DNA from: Guptibacillus hwajinpoensis
Lineage (GTDB): Bacteria > Bacillota > Bacilli > Bacillales > Guptibacillaceae
Direction of reading: 5' to 3'
DNA length: 64,000 bases
NCBI RefSeq assembly: GCF_020524165.1
Contig: NZ_JAIVKU010000004.1
Location: 372,001 to 436,000, forward strand
The translations under genes were made by a program, and so were the position numbers. A model generated the notes under the pieces. The model was not told the origin of the DNA, made no database searches, and saw nothing but the letters and a program-made list of their open reading frames with translations. Of the stretch, positions 1 through 9,691 are shown one piece after another (position 1 is the stretch's first letter; every line of letters starts with the position of its first letter).

Positions 1-2
1 CT

Positions 3-35
3 GTTGTATTTGAGCGAGTTGGAGGTGAAGGATAG
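3..35 (+). CDS. spoVAD: SpoVAD, last codons (partial)
   Basis: Ten codons and a TAG stop (33-35) that overlaps the GTG start of the next gene. The peptide reads [10 protein letters not shown]. By position it should be the C-terminus of SpoVAD, the thiolase-fold, dipicolinate-binding protein that precedes spoVAEB in Bacillus spoVA operons. The fragment is too short to identify by itself; the call rests on operon order. Confidence 0.55.
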   Translation, partial: VVFERVGGEG

Positions 36-385
36 TGGAATATTTTATCGCGTTTGCTGTAGGTGGAGGGATCTGTGTTATCGGTCAGTTATTACTTGAT
101 ATTTTTAAACTAACACCAGCTCATGTGATGTCTTCTTTTGTTGTAACAGGAGCAATTCTCGATGGATTTGGGATTTATGACCGCCTGATTGAATTCGCAG
201 GAGCTGGTGCAACTGTACCGATTACAAGTTTTGGTCACTCATTGCTTCATGGAGCGATGCAGCAGGGGGAAGAACATGGATTTATAGGCATTGCGATGGG
301 GATTTTTCAATTAACATCAGCAGGTATTTCTTCAGCTATCGTTTTCGGATTCATTATAGCCATTTTATTTAAACCAAAGGGGTGA
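35..385 (+). CDS. spoVAEB: SpoVAEB, spore DPA-channel membrane protein
   Basis: A 116-residue, very hydrophobic protein, the usual SpoVAEB length. With SpoVAC it belongs to the membrane complex that moves Ca-dipicolinic acid into the forespore and out at germination. Apolar stretches lie near residues 3-21, 28-46 and 92-113. The GTG start overlaps the TAG of the preceding gene and has GGAGGTG at 21-27. The stop overlaps the next cistron, so the two are probably translationally coupled. spoVA operons are known to be transcribed in the forespore by sigma-G; that promoter would lie upstream of the window. Confidence 0.93.
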   Translation: MEYFIAFAVGGGICVIGQLLLDIFKLTPAHVMSSFVVTGAILDGFGIYDRLIEFAGAGATVPITSFGHSLLHGAMQQGEEHGFIGIAMGIFQLTSAGISSAIVFGFIIAILFKPKG

Positions 386-390
386 AAATC

Positions 391-960
391 ATGAAAAAGC
401 GGCGGGTTATCTTTGTCACGGATGGAGACCTTTATGCTCAGAAAGCCATTGAGAAAGTAGCGTCAGATATTGGAGGAAGATGCATTAGTCAATCTGCAGG
501 AAACCCTACCCCGCTTGCTGGATATGAAATCATTTCACTTATTAACGAAGCCCCTCATGATCCGGTTTTTGTTATGTTCGATGATAGTGGATTCCCCGGT
601 GAAGGCTATGGAGAACTTGCCATGCAGTCTGTTGCGGAAGACGAGAATATTGAACTACTTGGAGCTATTGCAGTAGCCTCTAGAACTCATTTTTCAGAAT
701 GGACAAGAGTAGATGTCTCAATTGATCGTGACGGTGAACTAACACACTATGGAGTGGACAAAAATGGGTTTGCGGATATGGAGCTCGGAAGAATCGATGG
801 TGATACTGTGTCGATATTAGATAAACTAAACCTTCCCATTATTATAGGTGTTGGTGATATAGGTAAAATGTCTGGTCTTGACGATCCGGAAGTTGGTTCA
901 CCTATAACATTAAAAGCCGTTCAAATTCTGCTTGAAAGGAGCGGTTTCTATGACCTCTAA
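391..960 (+). CDS. spoVAEA: SpoVAEA, soluble spoVA-operon protein
   Basis: A soluble 189-residue protein of the SpoVAE family ([12 protein letters not shown] at the N-terminus), the second of the two spoVAE cistrons. It contributes to spore germination with the dipicolinate channel, but its biochemical activity is not established. An in-frame GTG at 382 exists. I chose ATG 391 because AAGGGGTG (378-385) is correctly spaced for it and would be too close to the GTG. The 3' end overlaps spoVAF by 11 bases, indicating coupled translation. Confidence 0.9.
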   Translation: MKKRRVIFVTDGDLYAQKAIEKVASDIGGRCISQSAGNPTPLAGYEIISLINEAPHDPVFVMFDDSGFPGEGYGELAMQSVAEDENIELLGAIAVASRTHFSEWTRVDVSIDRDGELTHYGVDKNGFADMELGRIDGDTVSILDKLNLPIIIGVGDIGKMSGLDDPEVGSPITLKAVQILLERSGFYDL

Positions 961-2443
961 AGTCGATAATAAACAAAAAATATTTAAAAAACTGAAAGAA
1001 AACGAAGAATTTTTAAAGAAATCAATCGGAATTGGGAAAAGCTTTGACGTTGGCGTGCGTAAACTTAAAATCCTAAACAAAGAAATTCAGTTTTACTATT
1101 GTACAGGACTTTGTGATACATCGATTATTGTAGAAATCATGCGAGAGCTGATGGAGATCGACGATCATCATCGCTTAACGGTGAAATTTGAGCAGGTGAT
1201 ACATAATCATTTGCCACATCAGCAGGTTACAGAGGTCGAAACGTTTGATGAAGTTATCGATCAAGTCTTATCAGGATTAATCGCTGTTTTTATGGAAGGC
1301 GAAGAGATTGCCTATATCATCGATGTTCGAAAATATCCTGGAAGAACGCCTCAAGAACCTGATACTGAAAAAGTAATCAGAGGCTCTCGTGATGGTTTTA
1401 CTGAAAATATTATTGAAAATACAGCGTTAACAAGACGTCGTATTCGAGATGGGCGCTTACGGAATGAGATTTTTCAAATAGGCGAACGCTCTAAAACTGA
1501 CGTGTGTATTACCTATATTCAAGATGTAGCTAACCCTAATTTAGTGGAAATTGTGAAAAAGAAATTAAAAGAAATTAATATAGACGGTATTCCAATGGCT
1601 GATAAAACGGTAGAAGAATTTCTTGTCCATCAAGCTGGTAACCCCTTTCCTCTTGTCAGATATACCGAAAGACCAGACGTGGCAGCATCTCATTTGTTAG
1701 AAGGCCACGTGTTGATTATCGTTGATACTTCACCAAGCGTAATGATTACGCCAACAACGTTTTTTCATCACGTACAGCATGCAGAAGAATATCGAGAAGC
1801 ACCACTCCCTGGAGCTTTTTTACGATGGGTTCGATTTGGTGGAATGCTGGCAGCATTGTTGTTATTACCTCTCTGGTTATTAGCGGTATATGAACCGCAG
1901 TTACTACCTAAAACAATTGATTTTATTGGACCGAATGATGAAACGAATGTACCTATTTTTGCCCAAATTATGCTTGCTGAAATTGGGATAGAAACGCTGC
2001 GAATGGCGGCCATCCATACCCCTACGCCTCTTTCAACTGCAATGGGTTTGATTGCAGCCGTTTTAATCGGGCAAATTGCGATTGATGTAGGGTTGTTCGT
2101 ACCTGAAGTTATTCTATATGTCTCGATTGCAGCTATAGGTTCGTACGCAACGCCAAGTTATGAATTATCTATTGCAAATAAATTAGTCAGGCTACTCCTT
2201 TTAGTTCTTGTCTTTTTCTTTCGAGTACCGGGTTACATGATTGGGATTACGGCGATCATTTTATTCCTTGTCGCGTTAAAACCATTAAATACACCTTATT
2301 TGTGGCCCTTTATCCCATTTAACCCAAAAGCCTTTATTCAAGTCTTGATTCGTGTGTCTGTTCCTCTCACGAAACTCCGGCCAAGCATCACAGAACCACA
2401 AAACGAAACGAAGCAACCGGACAAACCACTTGCCGAATCTTAA
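950..2443 (+). CDS. spoVAF: SpoVAF, GerA-family spore germination protein
   Basis: A 497-residue relative of GerAA-type germinant-receptor A subunits, matching the usual SpoVAF length of about 493. The N-terminal half (about 1-280) is soluble; the C-terminal half holds several membrane segments starting near residue 290 ([19 protein letters not shown]). SpoVAF helps amplify germination signals in the spore inner membrane. ATG 950 has AAAGGAGCGG at 935-944; an upstream TTG (932) lies before that site and is unlikely. It is the last spoVA cistron, followed directly by the lysA leader. Confidence 0.93.
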   Translation: MTSKVDNKQKIFKKLKENEEFLKKSIGIGKSFDVGVRKLKILNKEIQFYYCTGLCDTSIIVEIMRELMEIDDHHRLTVKFEQVIHNHLPHQQVTEVETFDEVIDQVLSGLIAVFMEGEEIAYIIDVRKYPGRTPQEPDTEKVIRGSRDGFTENIIENTALTRRRIRDGRLRNEIFQIGERSKTDVCITYIQDVANPNLVEIVKKKLKEINIDGIPMADKTVEEFLVHQAGNPFPLVRYTERPDVAASHLLEGHVLIIVDTSPSVMITPTTFFHHVQHAEEYREAPLPGAFLRWVRFGGMLAALLLLPLWLLAVYEPQLLPKTIDFIGPNDETNVPIFAQIMLAEIGIETLRMAAIHTPTPLSTAMGLIAAVLIGQIAIDVGLFVPEVILYVSIAAIGSYATPSYELSIANKLVRLLLLVLVFFFRVPGYMIGITAIILFLVALKPLNTPYLWPFIPFNPKAFIQVLIRVSVPLTKLRPSITEPQNETKQPDKPLAES

Positions 2444-2488
2444 AAAGTATGATAATTTATTTCTTAATTGAATAGACCTCATTGAATG

Positions 2489-2680
2489 TAATGGGGATAG
2501 AGGCGCAAAACGAATGAGTACGGTATCTGAGCATAGAATGGAATGCGAGGACGATATCGGAAAGGTCAATTTGCCGAAGTGGGAAAAGAGCCATTCTTTT
2601 CTTGCTGGGCTGCTGCTGAACAAGTTGCAGACTGTCACTGGAAAATGGATTTTTTTCAGTGGTGAGCTAATCCAACTCGT
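2489..2680 (+). promoter_or_regulatory. Lysine riboswitch (L box) upstream of lysA
   Basis: The leader between spoVAF and lysA carries conserved L-box blocks in order: GATAGAGGCGC (2496-2506), an AATGAGTA loop motif (2513-2520), GGAAAGG (2559-2565), TTGCCGAAG (2571-2579), CTTGCTGGGCTG (2601-2612), GCAGACTGTCACTGG (2627-2641) and the closing GAGCTAATCC (2664-2673), which can pair imperfectly with GGGATAG at 2494-2500. A terminator follows at once. Known L boxes terminate transcription when lysine binds. A 66-codon frame over this element (2514-2714) is judged spurious. Confidence 0.9.
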
Positions 2681-2691
2681 GAGGATACGGA

Positions 2692-2737
2692 GAAAACAGC
2701 CAATGTATCTATAAAGTTGGCTGTTTTCTTGTTTTTT
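2692..2737 (+). terminator. Attenuator terminator of the lysine riboswitch
   Basis: GAAAACAGCCAA (2692-2703) pairs perfectly with TTGGCTGTTTTC (2717-2728), followed by TTGTTTTTT. It stands between the L-box aptamer and the lysA start, so it is the probable lysine-controlled off switch. Confidence 0.92.
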
Positions 2738-2783
2738 GTGGAGGGTTGCTCGCATTCATATTAGCGAGAGGGGAGAAATGGTC

Positions 2784-4103
2784 GTGAATTTATATGGAAC
2801 GTCAGCGATTTCAGAAGAAGGTCATTTATCAGTTGGAGGAATCGATACGGTTCAACTGAGTGAAAAATATGGAACAGCTTTATATGTTTATGACGTAGCA
2901 ATGATTAGAGAGAAAGCGAGAGCGTTTCGACATGCCTTTGAACAAGAGAAGGTCAATTACCAGGTTGCCTATGCAAGTAAAGCTTTCTCCTGTATAGCCA
3001 TGATTCAACTTGCTGAAGAAGAGGGGTTAAGTCTTGATGTCGTGTCAGGTGGGGAGTTGTATACAGCTTTAAAGGCTGGATTTCCAGTTGAACGCATTCA
3101 TTTTCATGGAAATAACAAAAGCGAAGCTGAAATTCAAATGGCGTTGGATGCTGAGATAGGCTGCTTTGTAGTAGATAATTTCTACGAATTATCACTACTT
3201 GAACAATTAGCAGAGGAAAAGAATGTAACTGCAAATGTATTGTTACGCATTACGCCTGGAATCGAAGCACACACTCACGACTATATATTAACTGGTCAGG
3301 AAGACTCTAAATTTGGTTTTGATTTACAAAGTGGGCAGGTAGAGCAGGCGATTAGAAGAGCAACAGAAATGAAAGCCATTCATCTTCTTGGTCTCCATTG
3401 TCATATCGGATCACAAATTTTTGAAACAAATGGCTTTGTTATGGCAATCGAAAAGATCTATCGTTATCTTGCTACATGGCATAAATCCTACGGTTATGAG
3501 CCAGAAGTTCTTAATCTTGGTGGAGGATTTGGTATTCGTTATACAGAAGAAGATGAGCCGATCCCAGTTGGGCAATATGTTGAGGCGATGATAAAAACGG
3601 TAAAGACTCAAGTAGGAAATGACATGACGATGCCAGAAATATGGATTGAACCCGGACGTTCGCTCGTTGGAGAAGCAGGAATGACTTTATACACAGTTGG
3701 TTCTCATAAGAAAGTTCCCGAGCTTCGTCATTACCTTGCAGTTGATGGAGGGATGACGGATAATTTACGACCTGCTCTTTATCAGGCGAAATATGAAGCG
3801 ACGATTGCAAACCGAATGAACGAACCTAAAGATCACCTATATTCTGTTGCTGGAAAATGTTGTGAGTCTGGTGACATGTTAATTTGGGACTGTACGTTAC
3901 AGCGAGCCATTGCTGGCGATACGATGGCTGTATTTTCAACAGGAGCTTATGGTTACTCAATGGCAAATAATTACAACAGACTACCGAGACCAGCGGTTGT
4001 TTTTGTAGAAAATGGAGAAGCCAATCTGGTGGTGAAAAGAGAATCGTATGATGATTTAATCCGACACGACCTTCCTTTAAAGCATGCGATTATTTCAAAA
4101 TAA
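2784..4103 (+). CDS. lysA: Diaminopimelate decarboxylase
   Basis: The last step of lysine synthesis: PLP-dependent decarboxylation of meso-diaminopimelate. The PLP lysine lies in VAYASKAFSC (about K66). Other family marks are HCHIGSQI, LNLGGGFGIRY, WIEPGRSLVG and GKCCESGDMLIWD. From GTG 2784 the protein is 439 residues, equal to B. subtilis LysA. AGAGGGGAGA (2768-2777) suits this start; ATG 2778 in the same frame is too close. It is a single-gene unit behind a lysine riboswitch and follows the spoVA operon, as in B. subtilis. Confidence 0.96.
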   Translation: MNLYGTSAISEEGHLSVGGIDTVQLSEKYGTALYVYDVAMIREKARAFRHAFEQEKVNYQVAYASKAFSCIAMIQLAEEEGLSLDVVSGGELYTALKAGFPVERIHFHGNNKSEAEIQMALDAEIGCFVVDNFYELSLLEQLAEEKNVTANVLLRITPGIEAHTHDYILTGQEDSKFGFDLQSGQVEQAIRRATEMKAIHLLGLHCHIGSQIFETNGFVMAIEKIYRYLATWHKSYGYEPEVLNLGGGFGIRYTEEDEPIPVGQYVEAMIKTVKTQVGNDMTMPEIWIEPGRSLVGEAGMTLYTVGSHKKVPELRHYLAVDGGMTDNLRPALYQAKYEATIANRMNEPKDHLYSVAGKCCESGDMLIWDCTLQRAIAGDTMAVFSTGAYGYSMANNYNRLPRPAVVFVENGEANLVVKRESYDDLIRHDLPLKHAIISK

Positions 4104-4142
4104 TATTGATAAGTAGAAATGATAGGGAACAGCTTAAGTCTG

Positions 4143-4151
4143 TGCTATAAT
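4143..4151 (+). promoter_or_regulatory. Extended -10 promoter of ppiB
   Basis: TGCTATAAT (TG at 4143-4144, TATAAT at 4146-4151) lies 45 bases before ppiB. No good -35 is visible, which is compatible with an extended -10 sigma-A promoter. Confidence 0.6.
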
Positions 4152-4195
4152 GAAAGAGCTTTTAAGAAAATTGTTAGCGCAGGAGGATTTAGTTT

Positions 4196-4633
4196 ATGAA
4201 AAAAGGAACAATTGCATTCGAAAATGGAGAAGTAATCGAAATTGAGTTTTATCCAGAAGCAGCACCAAATACCGTTGCTAACTTTGAAAAGCTTGCAAAC
4301 GAAGGATTTTATAACGGTGTAAACTTTCACCGCGTAATTCCAGGTTTCGTAGCGCAGGGTGGAGACCCAACGGGGACTGGAATGGGTGGACCTGGATACG
4401 CAATCGATTGTGAAACTGAAGGAAACCCTCATAAGCACGTAGCTGGTTCATTGTCTATGGCTCATGCAGGTAAAAATACAGGTGGTAGCCAGTTTTTCCT
4501 TGTTCATGAACCACAACCTCACCTAGATGGTGTGCATACTGTTTTCGGTCAGGTAACAGAAGGAATGGATACAGTTCTTCGTATTAAACAAGGCGATGTG
4601 ATGAAAGAAGTTAAAGTCTGGGACGAAGAATAG
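4196..4633 (+). CDS. ppiB: Cyclophilin-type peptidyl-prolyl isomerase PpiB
   Basis: A cytoplasmic cyclophilin of 145 residues (B. subtilis PpiB is 143) that speeds cis-trans isomerisation of prolyl bonds. Family marks are [17 protein letters not shown] (catalytic Arg in FHRV), [12 protein letters not shown] and HTVFGQV. AGGAGGA sits about 8 bases before the ATG, and its own extended -10 promoter lies upstream. It is monocistronic, between lysA and the riboflavin operon as in B. subtilis. Confidence 0.95.
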   Translation: MKKGTIAFENGEVIEIEFYPEAAPNTVANFEKLANEGFYNGVNFHRVIPGFVAQGGDPTGTGMGGPGYAIDCETEGNPHKHVAGSLSMAHAGKNTGGSQFFLVHEPQPHLDGVHTVFGQVTEGMDTVLRIKQGDVMKEVKVWDEE

Positions 4634-4656
4634 ATCAGATGCATAAAAACTAAATA

Positions 4657-4799
4657 CTTTCCTTCGGGGTCGGGTGAAAGTCCCAACCGGCGGTGATGTC
4701 TAGCCATGCTAGCTAAGTCCGTGACCCGGTTGCGTAAGCAAACGGTGGATCTGGTGAAAAACCAGAACCGACAGTATAGTCTGGATGGGAGAAGGAAAC
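4657..4799 (+). promoter_or_regulatory. FMN riboswitch (RFN element)
   Basis: A textbook RFN element. P1 is formed by CTTTCCTTC (4657-4665) with GAAGGAAA (4791-4798). Conserved blocks GGGTCGGGTGAAAGTCCC, CCGGCGGTGAT, AGTCCGTGACCCG, GGTGGATCTGGTG and CCGACAGTATAGTCTGGATG follow in order. It precedes ribD-ribE-ribBA-ribH and is followed by a terminator, so FMN excess should end transcription early. No clear sigma-A promoter could be assigned just upstream. Confidence 0.96.
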
Positions 4800-4858
4800 T
4801 TATGACAAATCCCCTTTTGAATCATGGATTCTAAAGGCTTATTTGTCATATCATTTTC

Positions 4859-4888
4859 ACTCCCATAACATTGTTATGGGAGTTTTTT
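4859..4888 (+). terminator. Attenuator terminator of the FMN riboswitch
   Basis: ACTCCCATAAC (4859-4869) pairs with GTTATGGGAGT (4873-4883), followed by a T run. Between aptamer and terminator a second perfect inverted repeat, TATGACAAAT (4801-4810) with ATTTGTCATA (4841-4850), forms a separate hairpin that may take part in the switch. Confidence 0.92.
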
Positions 4889-4934
4889 ATTCTCCTTCTA
4901 ATCCGCTAGGGAGAGTAGAAACGGAGTTAATAAG

Positions 4935-6017
4935 ATGGATCATATCGATTTTATGAACACTGCAATTGAAATAGCAAGAAGCACGATAGGTCAAACACGT
5001 CCGAATCCTTCAGTTGGCTGCATAATTGTAAATAATGGGCGGATCGTAGGGATGGGAGCACATTTAAAAGCTGGAGAAGGACATGCTGAAATCCAGGCCT
5101 TAAAAATGGCGGGTGTTGAATCAAAAGGTAGCACGGTATATGTCACGCTGGAACCGTGTAGTCATCATGGGCGTACGCCTCCTTGTGCCGATGCTCTCAT
5201 TCACGCTGGTGTTGATGAAGTATATGTGGCTAGCCAGGATCCCAACCCACTTGTAGCGGGCAAAGGAGTCGCCAGGCTAAAATCAGCTGGGATAAAGGTA
5301 ACACTTGGACTATTGGAGGAAGAGGCACTAAATCTAAATCGGATGTTCTTTCATTATATCTCCCATAAGCGTCCATTTGTTACGTTAAAAGCGGCAACCA
5401 CACTTGACGGTAAAATAGCCTCACAAACGGGTGATAGTAAATGGATAACCGGAGAAGCAGCGCGAAAGGATGTCCATGCCTTTCGTCATCAGCATGACGC
5501 TATATTGGTGGGAATTGGAACGGTGCTTTCTGATGATCCTTCCCTTACGACTCGATATGGACAAGGCATCTCTCCGATTCGAATTGTACTTGATCGTCAA
5601 TTAAGGATTCCTGAGGATGCACAGGTGTTAAACGATCAGAAAGCAGAGACGTGGATACTTACTACTAAACAAGCGACACAAATAACGAACCGAACGTTCC
5701 CTTCACATGTTCAAGTTATTGAAGTGGCTAATCCAGATCTTCCTATTGAAGATGTCTTATCGATTCTTGGGGATCGAGAAATTACCTCTGTTTTTGTAGA
5801 AGGTGGATCTCAAGTGCACGGCAGTTTTTTGGAATCTCATGCTTTTCAGCAGGTGATTACATACATCGCACCTAAGCTCATTGGTGGAAAAAAATCTCCA
5901 ACAGCATTTGGCGCTGAAGGATTTCAAACGATGAGCGAAGCGGTCGATTTAAATATTGATAGCGTAGAGCGCATTGGAGAAGATATTCGTATCATCTCAT
6001 CAAGGAGGCTTTCTTAA
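4935..6017 (+). CDS. ribD: Bifunctional riboflavin deaminase/reductase RibD
   Basis: Carries out the second and third steps of riboflavin synthesis from the GTP-derived pyrimidine. The N-terminal zinc deaminase shows HAE at about 50-52 and the cysteines of EPCSHHGRTPPCADA (C75, C84). The C-terminal NADPH reductase begins near residue 150 (TLKAATTLDGKIA) and contains VFVEGGSQVHG. The 360 residues match the B. subtilis protein (361). First gene after the FMN riboswitch. The ribosome site, GGAG at 4923-4926, is modest. The stop overlaps the ribE start (TAATG). Confidence 0.96.
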   Translation: MDHIDFMNTAIEIARSTIGQTRPNPSVGCIIVNNGRIVGMGAHLKAGEGHAEIQALKMAGVESKGSTVYVTLEPCSHHGRTPPCADALIHAGVDEVYVASQDPNPLVAGKGVARLKSAGIKVTLGLLEEEALNLNRMFFHYISHKRPFVTLKAATTLDGKIASQTGDSKWITGEAARKDVHAFRHQHDAILVGIGTVLSDDPSLTTRYGQGISPIRIVLDRQLRIPEDAQVLNDQKAETWILTTKQATQITNRTFPSHVQVIEVANPDLPIEDVLSILGDREITSVFVEGGSQVHGSFLESHAFQQVITYIAPKLIGGKKSPTAFGAEGFQTMSEAVDLNIDSVERIGEDIRIISSRRLS

Positions 6018-6673
6018 TGTTTACAGGTATCGTAGAAGAGATTGGCAGAGTGGAAAGTGTACAGCAAGCAGGTGAGTCCATCGTGATGCAGATCGCTGCA
6101 TCGAAAGTGTTAACGGATGTTCATCTCGGAGATAGTATTTCGATAAACGGCGTTTGCTTGACGGTTACTTCGTTTACAGATGCTTCTTTTACTGTCGATA
6201 TCATGCCTGAAACATTTCGTACTAGTAGCCTTCGTCAGCTAGGGCCGAACTCTTCAGTAAATCTTGAGCGCGCAATGTCCGCAACTGGACGTTTTGGTGG
6301 TCACTTTGTTTCTGGGCATGTGGATGGTGTGGGGAAAATTACGCGTGTTGAGCAAATTGATAACGCGATATATTATGACATCTCGATTCCTCGAAACTTG
6401 TTAATATACTTTGTAGAAAAAGGTTCTGTTTCAGTTGATGGCACTAGTCTTACTGTTTTTGGTATTGGGGAACATTCTCTTACAATTTCACTAATTCCTC
6501 ATACTGTCGAAGAGACAGTCCTTGGTAAGAAAAGAGTTGGAGATCCAGTGAACATTGAATGCGACATGCTTGGGAAGTATATTATGAAATACCTTGAACA
6601 AAGAAATGATTCGAAGCCAGAACCTACGTCTTCACTAGGGAGTCAGTTCTTTGAAGAACACGGGTTTAAATAA
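6017..6673 (+). CDS. ribE: Riboflavin synthase alpha chain
   Basis: Dismutates two 6,7-dimethyl-8-ribityllumazine molecules to riboflavin plus the pyrimidine substrate of RibH. The family's internal duplication is visible: MFTGIVEEIG opens the first lumazine-binding barrel, and GGHFVSGHVDGVG marks the second near residue 95. The 218 residues are normal for the family. The start overlaps the ribD stop, so translation is coupled. In low-GC Gram-positives this trimer is packed inside the RibH capsid. Confidence 0.95.
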   Translation: MFTGIVEEIGRVESVQQAGESIVMQIAASKVLTDVHLGDSISINGVCLTVTSFTDASFTVDIMPETFRTSSLRQLGPNSSVNLERAMSATGRFGGHFVSGHVDGVGKITRVEQIDNAIYYDISIPRNLLIYFVEKGSVSVDGTSLTVFGIGEHSLTISLIPHTVEETVLGKKRVGDPVNIECDMLGKYIMKYLEQRNDSKPEPTSSLGSQFFEEHGFK

Positions 6674-6696
6674 GTGATGCAACAGGAGGATAAGGT

Positions 6697-7890
6697 ATGT
6701 TCCATACAATAGAAGAAGCCATTTATGATTTAATGCAGGGGCGGGTCGTGATTGTTTGTGATGATGAAGATCGAGAGAACGAGGGGGACTTTATTGCACT
6801 AGCTGATAAGGTAACGCCAGAGACCATTAATTTTATGATCACTAAAGGAAGGGGACTTGTGTGTACACCGATTACTGAACAACGAGCTAAAGAGTTGAAA
6901 TTAAGTCCGATGGTTGATCATAATACTGATTCTCATGGAACAGCATTTACGGTTAGTGTGGATCATAAAAGGACAACCACCGGAATTTCAGCTGCAGAGA
7001 GAGCCGCGACGATTCAATTCCTTATTCACCAAGATGCAAAGCCTGCGGATTTTAACCGACCAGGCCATGTTTTTCCTTTGATTGCTAAAGATGGTGGCGT
7101 CCTAAGGCGAGCAGGGCATACAGAAGCAGCAGTTGATTTAGCTCGATTATCAGGTTCCTCACCTGCAGGCGTAATATGCGAAATTATGAAAGAAGACGGA
7201 GAGATGGCGCGCGTCCCTGATTTGAAACAAATCGCTGAAGAATACGATTTGAAGATGATTACAATTAAGGATTTAATCCAATACCGGAATCGTAAAGATG
7301 TTCTCGTTCAGAAAGAAGTAGAAATCGAACTTCCTACAGAATTTGGTTCTTTTCGAGCGGTAGGGTATTCAAACATCATTGATCAGAAAGAGCATGTTGC
7401 CCTCATAAAAGGGGAGATTTTTCCTGACCAACCAACGCTTGTTCGTGTTCACTCAGAATGCTTAACAGGTGATGTGTTTGGATCTTTTCGCTGTGACTGC
7501 GGCCCGCAGCTTCATGCTGCTTTAGCACAAATTGAAGAAGAAGGGCATGGCGTGCTCCTCTATATGCGACAAGAGGGCAGAGGCATTGGACTTCTTAACA
7601 AGATGAAAGCTTATAAGCTTCAAGAAGAGGGTTATGACACCGTTGAAGCGAACGAAAAGCTAGGATTTAAGCCAGACTTAAGAGACTACGGAATCGGTGC
7701 TCAGATTTTACGCGACCTTGGTGTCTCGCAAATGAACTTGCTTACAAACAATCCTAGAAAAATAGCGGGATTAACTGGTTATGGTCTTGAAGTATCTTCT
7801 CGTGTACCGCTTCAAATGCCTTCTCGAAAAGAGAATGAACGATATCTTAAGACGAAACACAGTAAGTTAGGACATATGCTTCATTTCTAA
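6697..7890 (+). CDS. ribBA: Bifunctional DHBP synthase / GTP cyclohydrolase II
   Basis: Makes both precursors of lumazine. The N-terminal 3,4-dihydroxy-2-butanone-4-phosphate synthase (about 1-200) shows [11 protein letters not shown] and the catalytic [14 protein letters not shown]. The C-terminal GTP cyclohydrolase II (about 205-397) shows the zinc cysteines [14 protein letters not shown] and [11 protein letters not shown]. Its 397 residues match B. subtilis RibBA. ACAGGAGGAT precedes the ATG. Third gene of the FMN-controlled operon, 23 bases after ribE. Confidence 0.96.
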   Translation: MFHTIEEAIYDLMQGRVVIVCDDEDRENEGDFIALADKVTPETINFMITKGRGLVCTPITEQRAKELKLSPMVDHNTDSHGTAFTVSVDHKRTTTGISAAERAATIQFLIHQDAKPADFNRPGHVFPLIAKDGGVLRRAGHTEAAVDLARLSGSSPAGVICEIMKEDGEMARVPDLKQIAEEYDLKMITIKDLIQYRNRKDVLVQKEVEIELPTEFGSFRAVGYSNIIDQKEHVALIKGEIFPDQPTLVRVHSECLTGDVFGSFRCDCGPQLHAALAQIEEEGHGVLLYMRQEGRGIGLLNKMKAYKLQEEGYDTVEANEKLGFKPDLRDYGIGAQILRDLGVSQMNLLTNNPRKIAGLTGYGLEVSSRVPLQMPSRKENERYLKTKHSKLGHMLHF

Positions 7891-7919
7891 AGTGTGAAAA
7901 AATTAGGAGGTTAGTTAAG

Positions 7920-8390
7920 ATGGGACAAACATTTGAAGGAAATTTGGTTGGATCTGGATTAAAAGTGGGTATAGTAGTAGGAAGATTTAATGAATTTATT
8001 ACAAGTAAACTCCTTGGAGGTGCTGAAGACGCGTTGAAACGCCATGGCCTCTCAGAAGATAGCATTGATGTGGCCTGGGTGCCAGGAGCGTTTGAGATTC
8101 CTTTTGCTGCAAAAAAAATGGTGGATACAGGAAAATATGACGCGATTATAACGTTAGGAACCGTTATACGTGGAGCAACTCCGCATTTTGATTATGTATG
8201 TGGGGAAGTTTCAAAAGGGGTAGCGAACTTAACGATGCAGACTGGTGTTCCTGTTATTTTTGGGGTATTAACGACAAATACAATCGAACAAGCTGTAGAG
8301 CGCGCTGGTACAAAGGCTGGTAATAAGGGCTGGGATGCAGCAACTGCTGCAATTGAAATGGCGAATTTATCAAAATCATTTGAAGGTTGA
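7920..8390 (+). CDS. ribH: 6,7-Dimethyl-8-ribityllumazine synthase
   Basis: Condenses 5-amino-6-ribitylaminouracil with DHBP to lumazine and forms the 60-mer capsid. The 156-residue protein has [36 protein letters not shown] (with the catalytic His) and [11 protein letters not shown] strong AGGAGG precedes the ATG. It is the last gene of the contiguous rib block; unlike in B. subtilis, 224 bases separate it from ribT. In those 224 bases I see no clear terminator, promoter or other gene. Confidence 0.96.
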   Translation: MGQTFEGNLVGSGLKVGIVVGRFNEFITSKLLGGAEDALKRHGLSEDSIDVAWVPGAFEIPFAAKKMVDTGKYDAIITLGTVIRGATPHFDYVCGEVSKGVANLTMQTGVPVIFGVLTTNTIEQAVERAGTKAGNKGWDAATAAIEMANLSKSFEG

Positions 8391-8605
8391 TTATCAGTTC
8401 ATTTTTGGCTATGATGAGTATGGTATGCGTTTAAGGGTAGTGAAATGTGTAGAAAAGCCCGGAAGTCACCAAGAATAATAGTGGATTCGATTGTGTGTGA
8501 TAGCTCAAGAGATCATGCTCACTGCGCTCTTTCGTTACATGGGGTGAACAATCTCATGTAAGTTCGAATAAGTTAAAAACGAAGAGCCAAGAATTACTTT
8601 AATGA

Positions 8606-8977
<372 letters not shown>

Positions 8978-8990
8978 ACAATATGATGCA

Positions 8991-9022
8991 GAAAAGGAAC
9001 GGCTTAGCCGTTCCTTTTCTGT
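8991..9022 (+). terminator. Terminator between ribT and ypuF
   Basis: GAAAAGGAACGGC (8991-9003) pairs perfectly with GCCGTTCCTTTTC (9007-9019), followed by TGTTGTTTT on the plus strand. The three-base loop TTA (9004-9006) is the stop codon of the convergent gene ypuF. Confidence 0.85.
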
Positions 9023-9531
9023 TGTTTTAATAGTTGTTGTTGCTTTCTTTCTTCAATAACATCTGATCGATCTCTACGCGAATGCCGATCGATCAGTTCA
9101 ATGTCAGCAAGGTCACTCTTGCTACCATACTTACATCCAAGTTCGATACAAGTCGTTTTGCATTTGTTGAGAAGAGCGTTATTGGTAAGAGGAATTTCAA
9201 AACTGTTATATGGCAAACCGTCAATGATTCGTTGAAGTTCGGAAGTGAGGTTTTCTGAAAGTTTATCAACATTGATGGCTAGGTTCTCTAGTTCTTCTCT
9301 TTCATTTAGGACGATATGTGTCGCATTCGTTATCATTCTCTTTGCACCAGTAAAATTACCGCGTCGATGGTGATAGAGACCAACAGCAATTTGAATAAGC
9401 CCAACCCAATGTAGCTTACGGCTTCCTCGAGGGTCTTCCTTCCAATGTTCTTCAAGAATTTCATGACATTCAAAATAGTCACGAAGGCCGTGGAAATGAG
9501 CCAGATACTGAATATAAGCTTCTGGATACAT
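9004..9531 (-). CDS. ypuF: DUF309 protein (YpuF-like)
   Basis: A 175-residue DUF309 protein recognised by YFECHEILEEHWK near the N-terminus and WVGLIQIAVGLYHHRRGN. B. subtilis ypuF occupies the same place between ribT and scpA; its function is unknown. ATG 9531 is preferred over ATG 9537 because GGAGGA directly abuts the latter and lies 7 bases from the former. The C-terminal 50 residues are charged and probably disordered. Convergent with ribT, sharing the hairpin that contains its stop codon. Confidence 0.85.
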   Translation of the reverse strand: MYPEAYIQYLAHFHGLRDYFECHEILEEHWKEDPRGSRKLHWVGLIQIAVGLYHHRRGNFTGAKRMITNATHIVLNEREELENLAINVDKLSENLTSELQRIIDGLPYNSFEIPLTNNALLNKCKTTCIELGCKYGSKSDLADIELIDRHSRRDRSDVIEERKQQQLLKQQKRNG

Positions 9532-9691
9532 AGTCATTCCTCCATTTCTTTTTGTAGTTTAGCACAACTGCGTGAAGCATCGAAAGTGTATGACTTTATC
9601 TATCACTTTAAACGAGATCAGTCATCCGTCGTATCGTGTAAATATGATATAATCGGTATACTCGATGGACATGAATAAAGGAAGATGGAAA

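Noticed and set aside
2514..2714. 66-codon plus-strand frame upstream of lysA
   Set aside because: It lies wholly within the lysine riboswitch and terminator, and its base pattern is explained by RNA structure.
2285..2755. 156-codon minus-strand frame over spoVAF end and lysA leader
   Set aside because: It is antisense to a clear gene and to a riboswitch, with no ribosome site or known motif.
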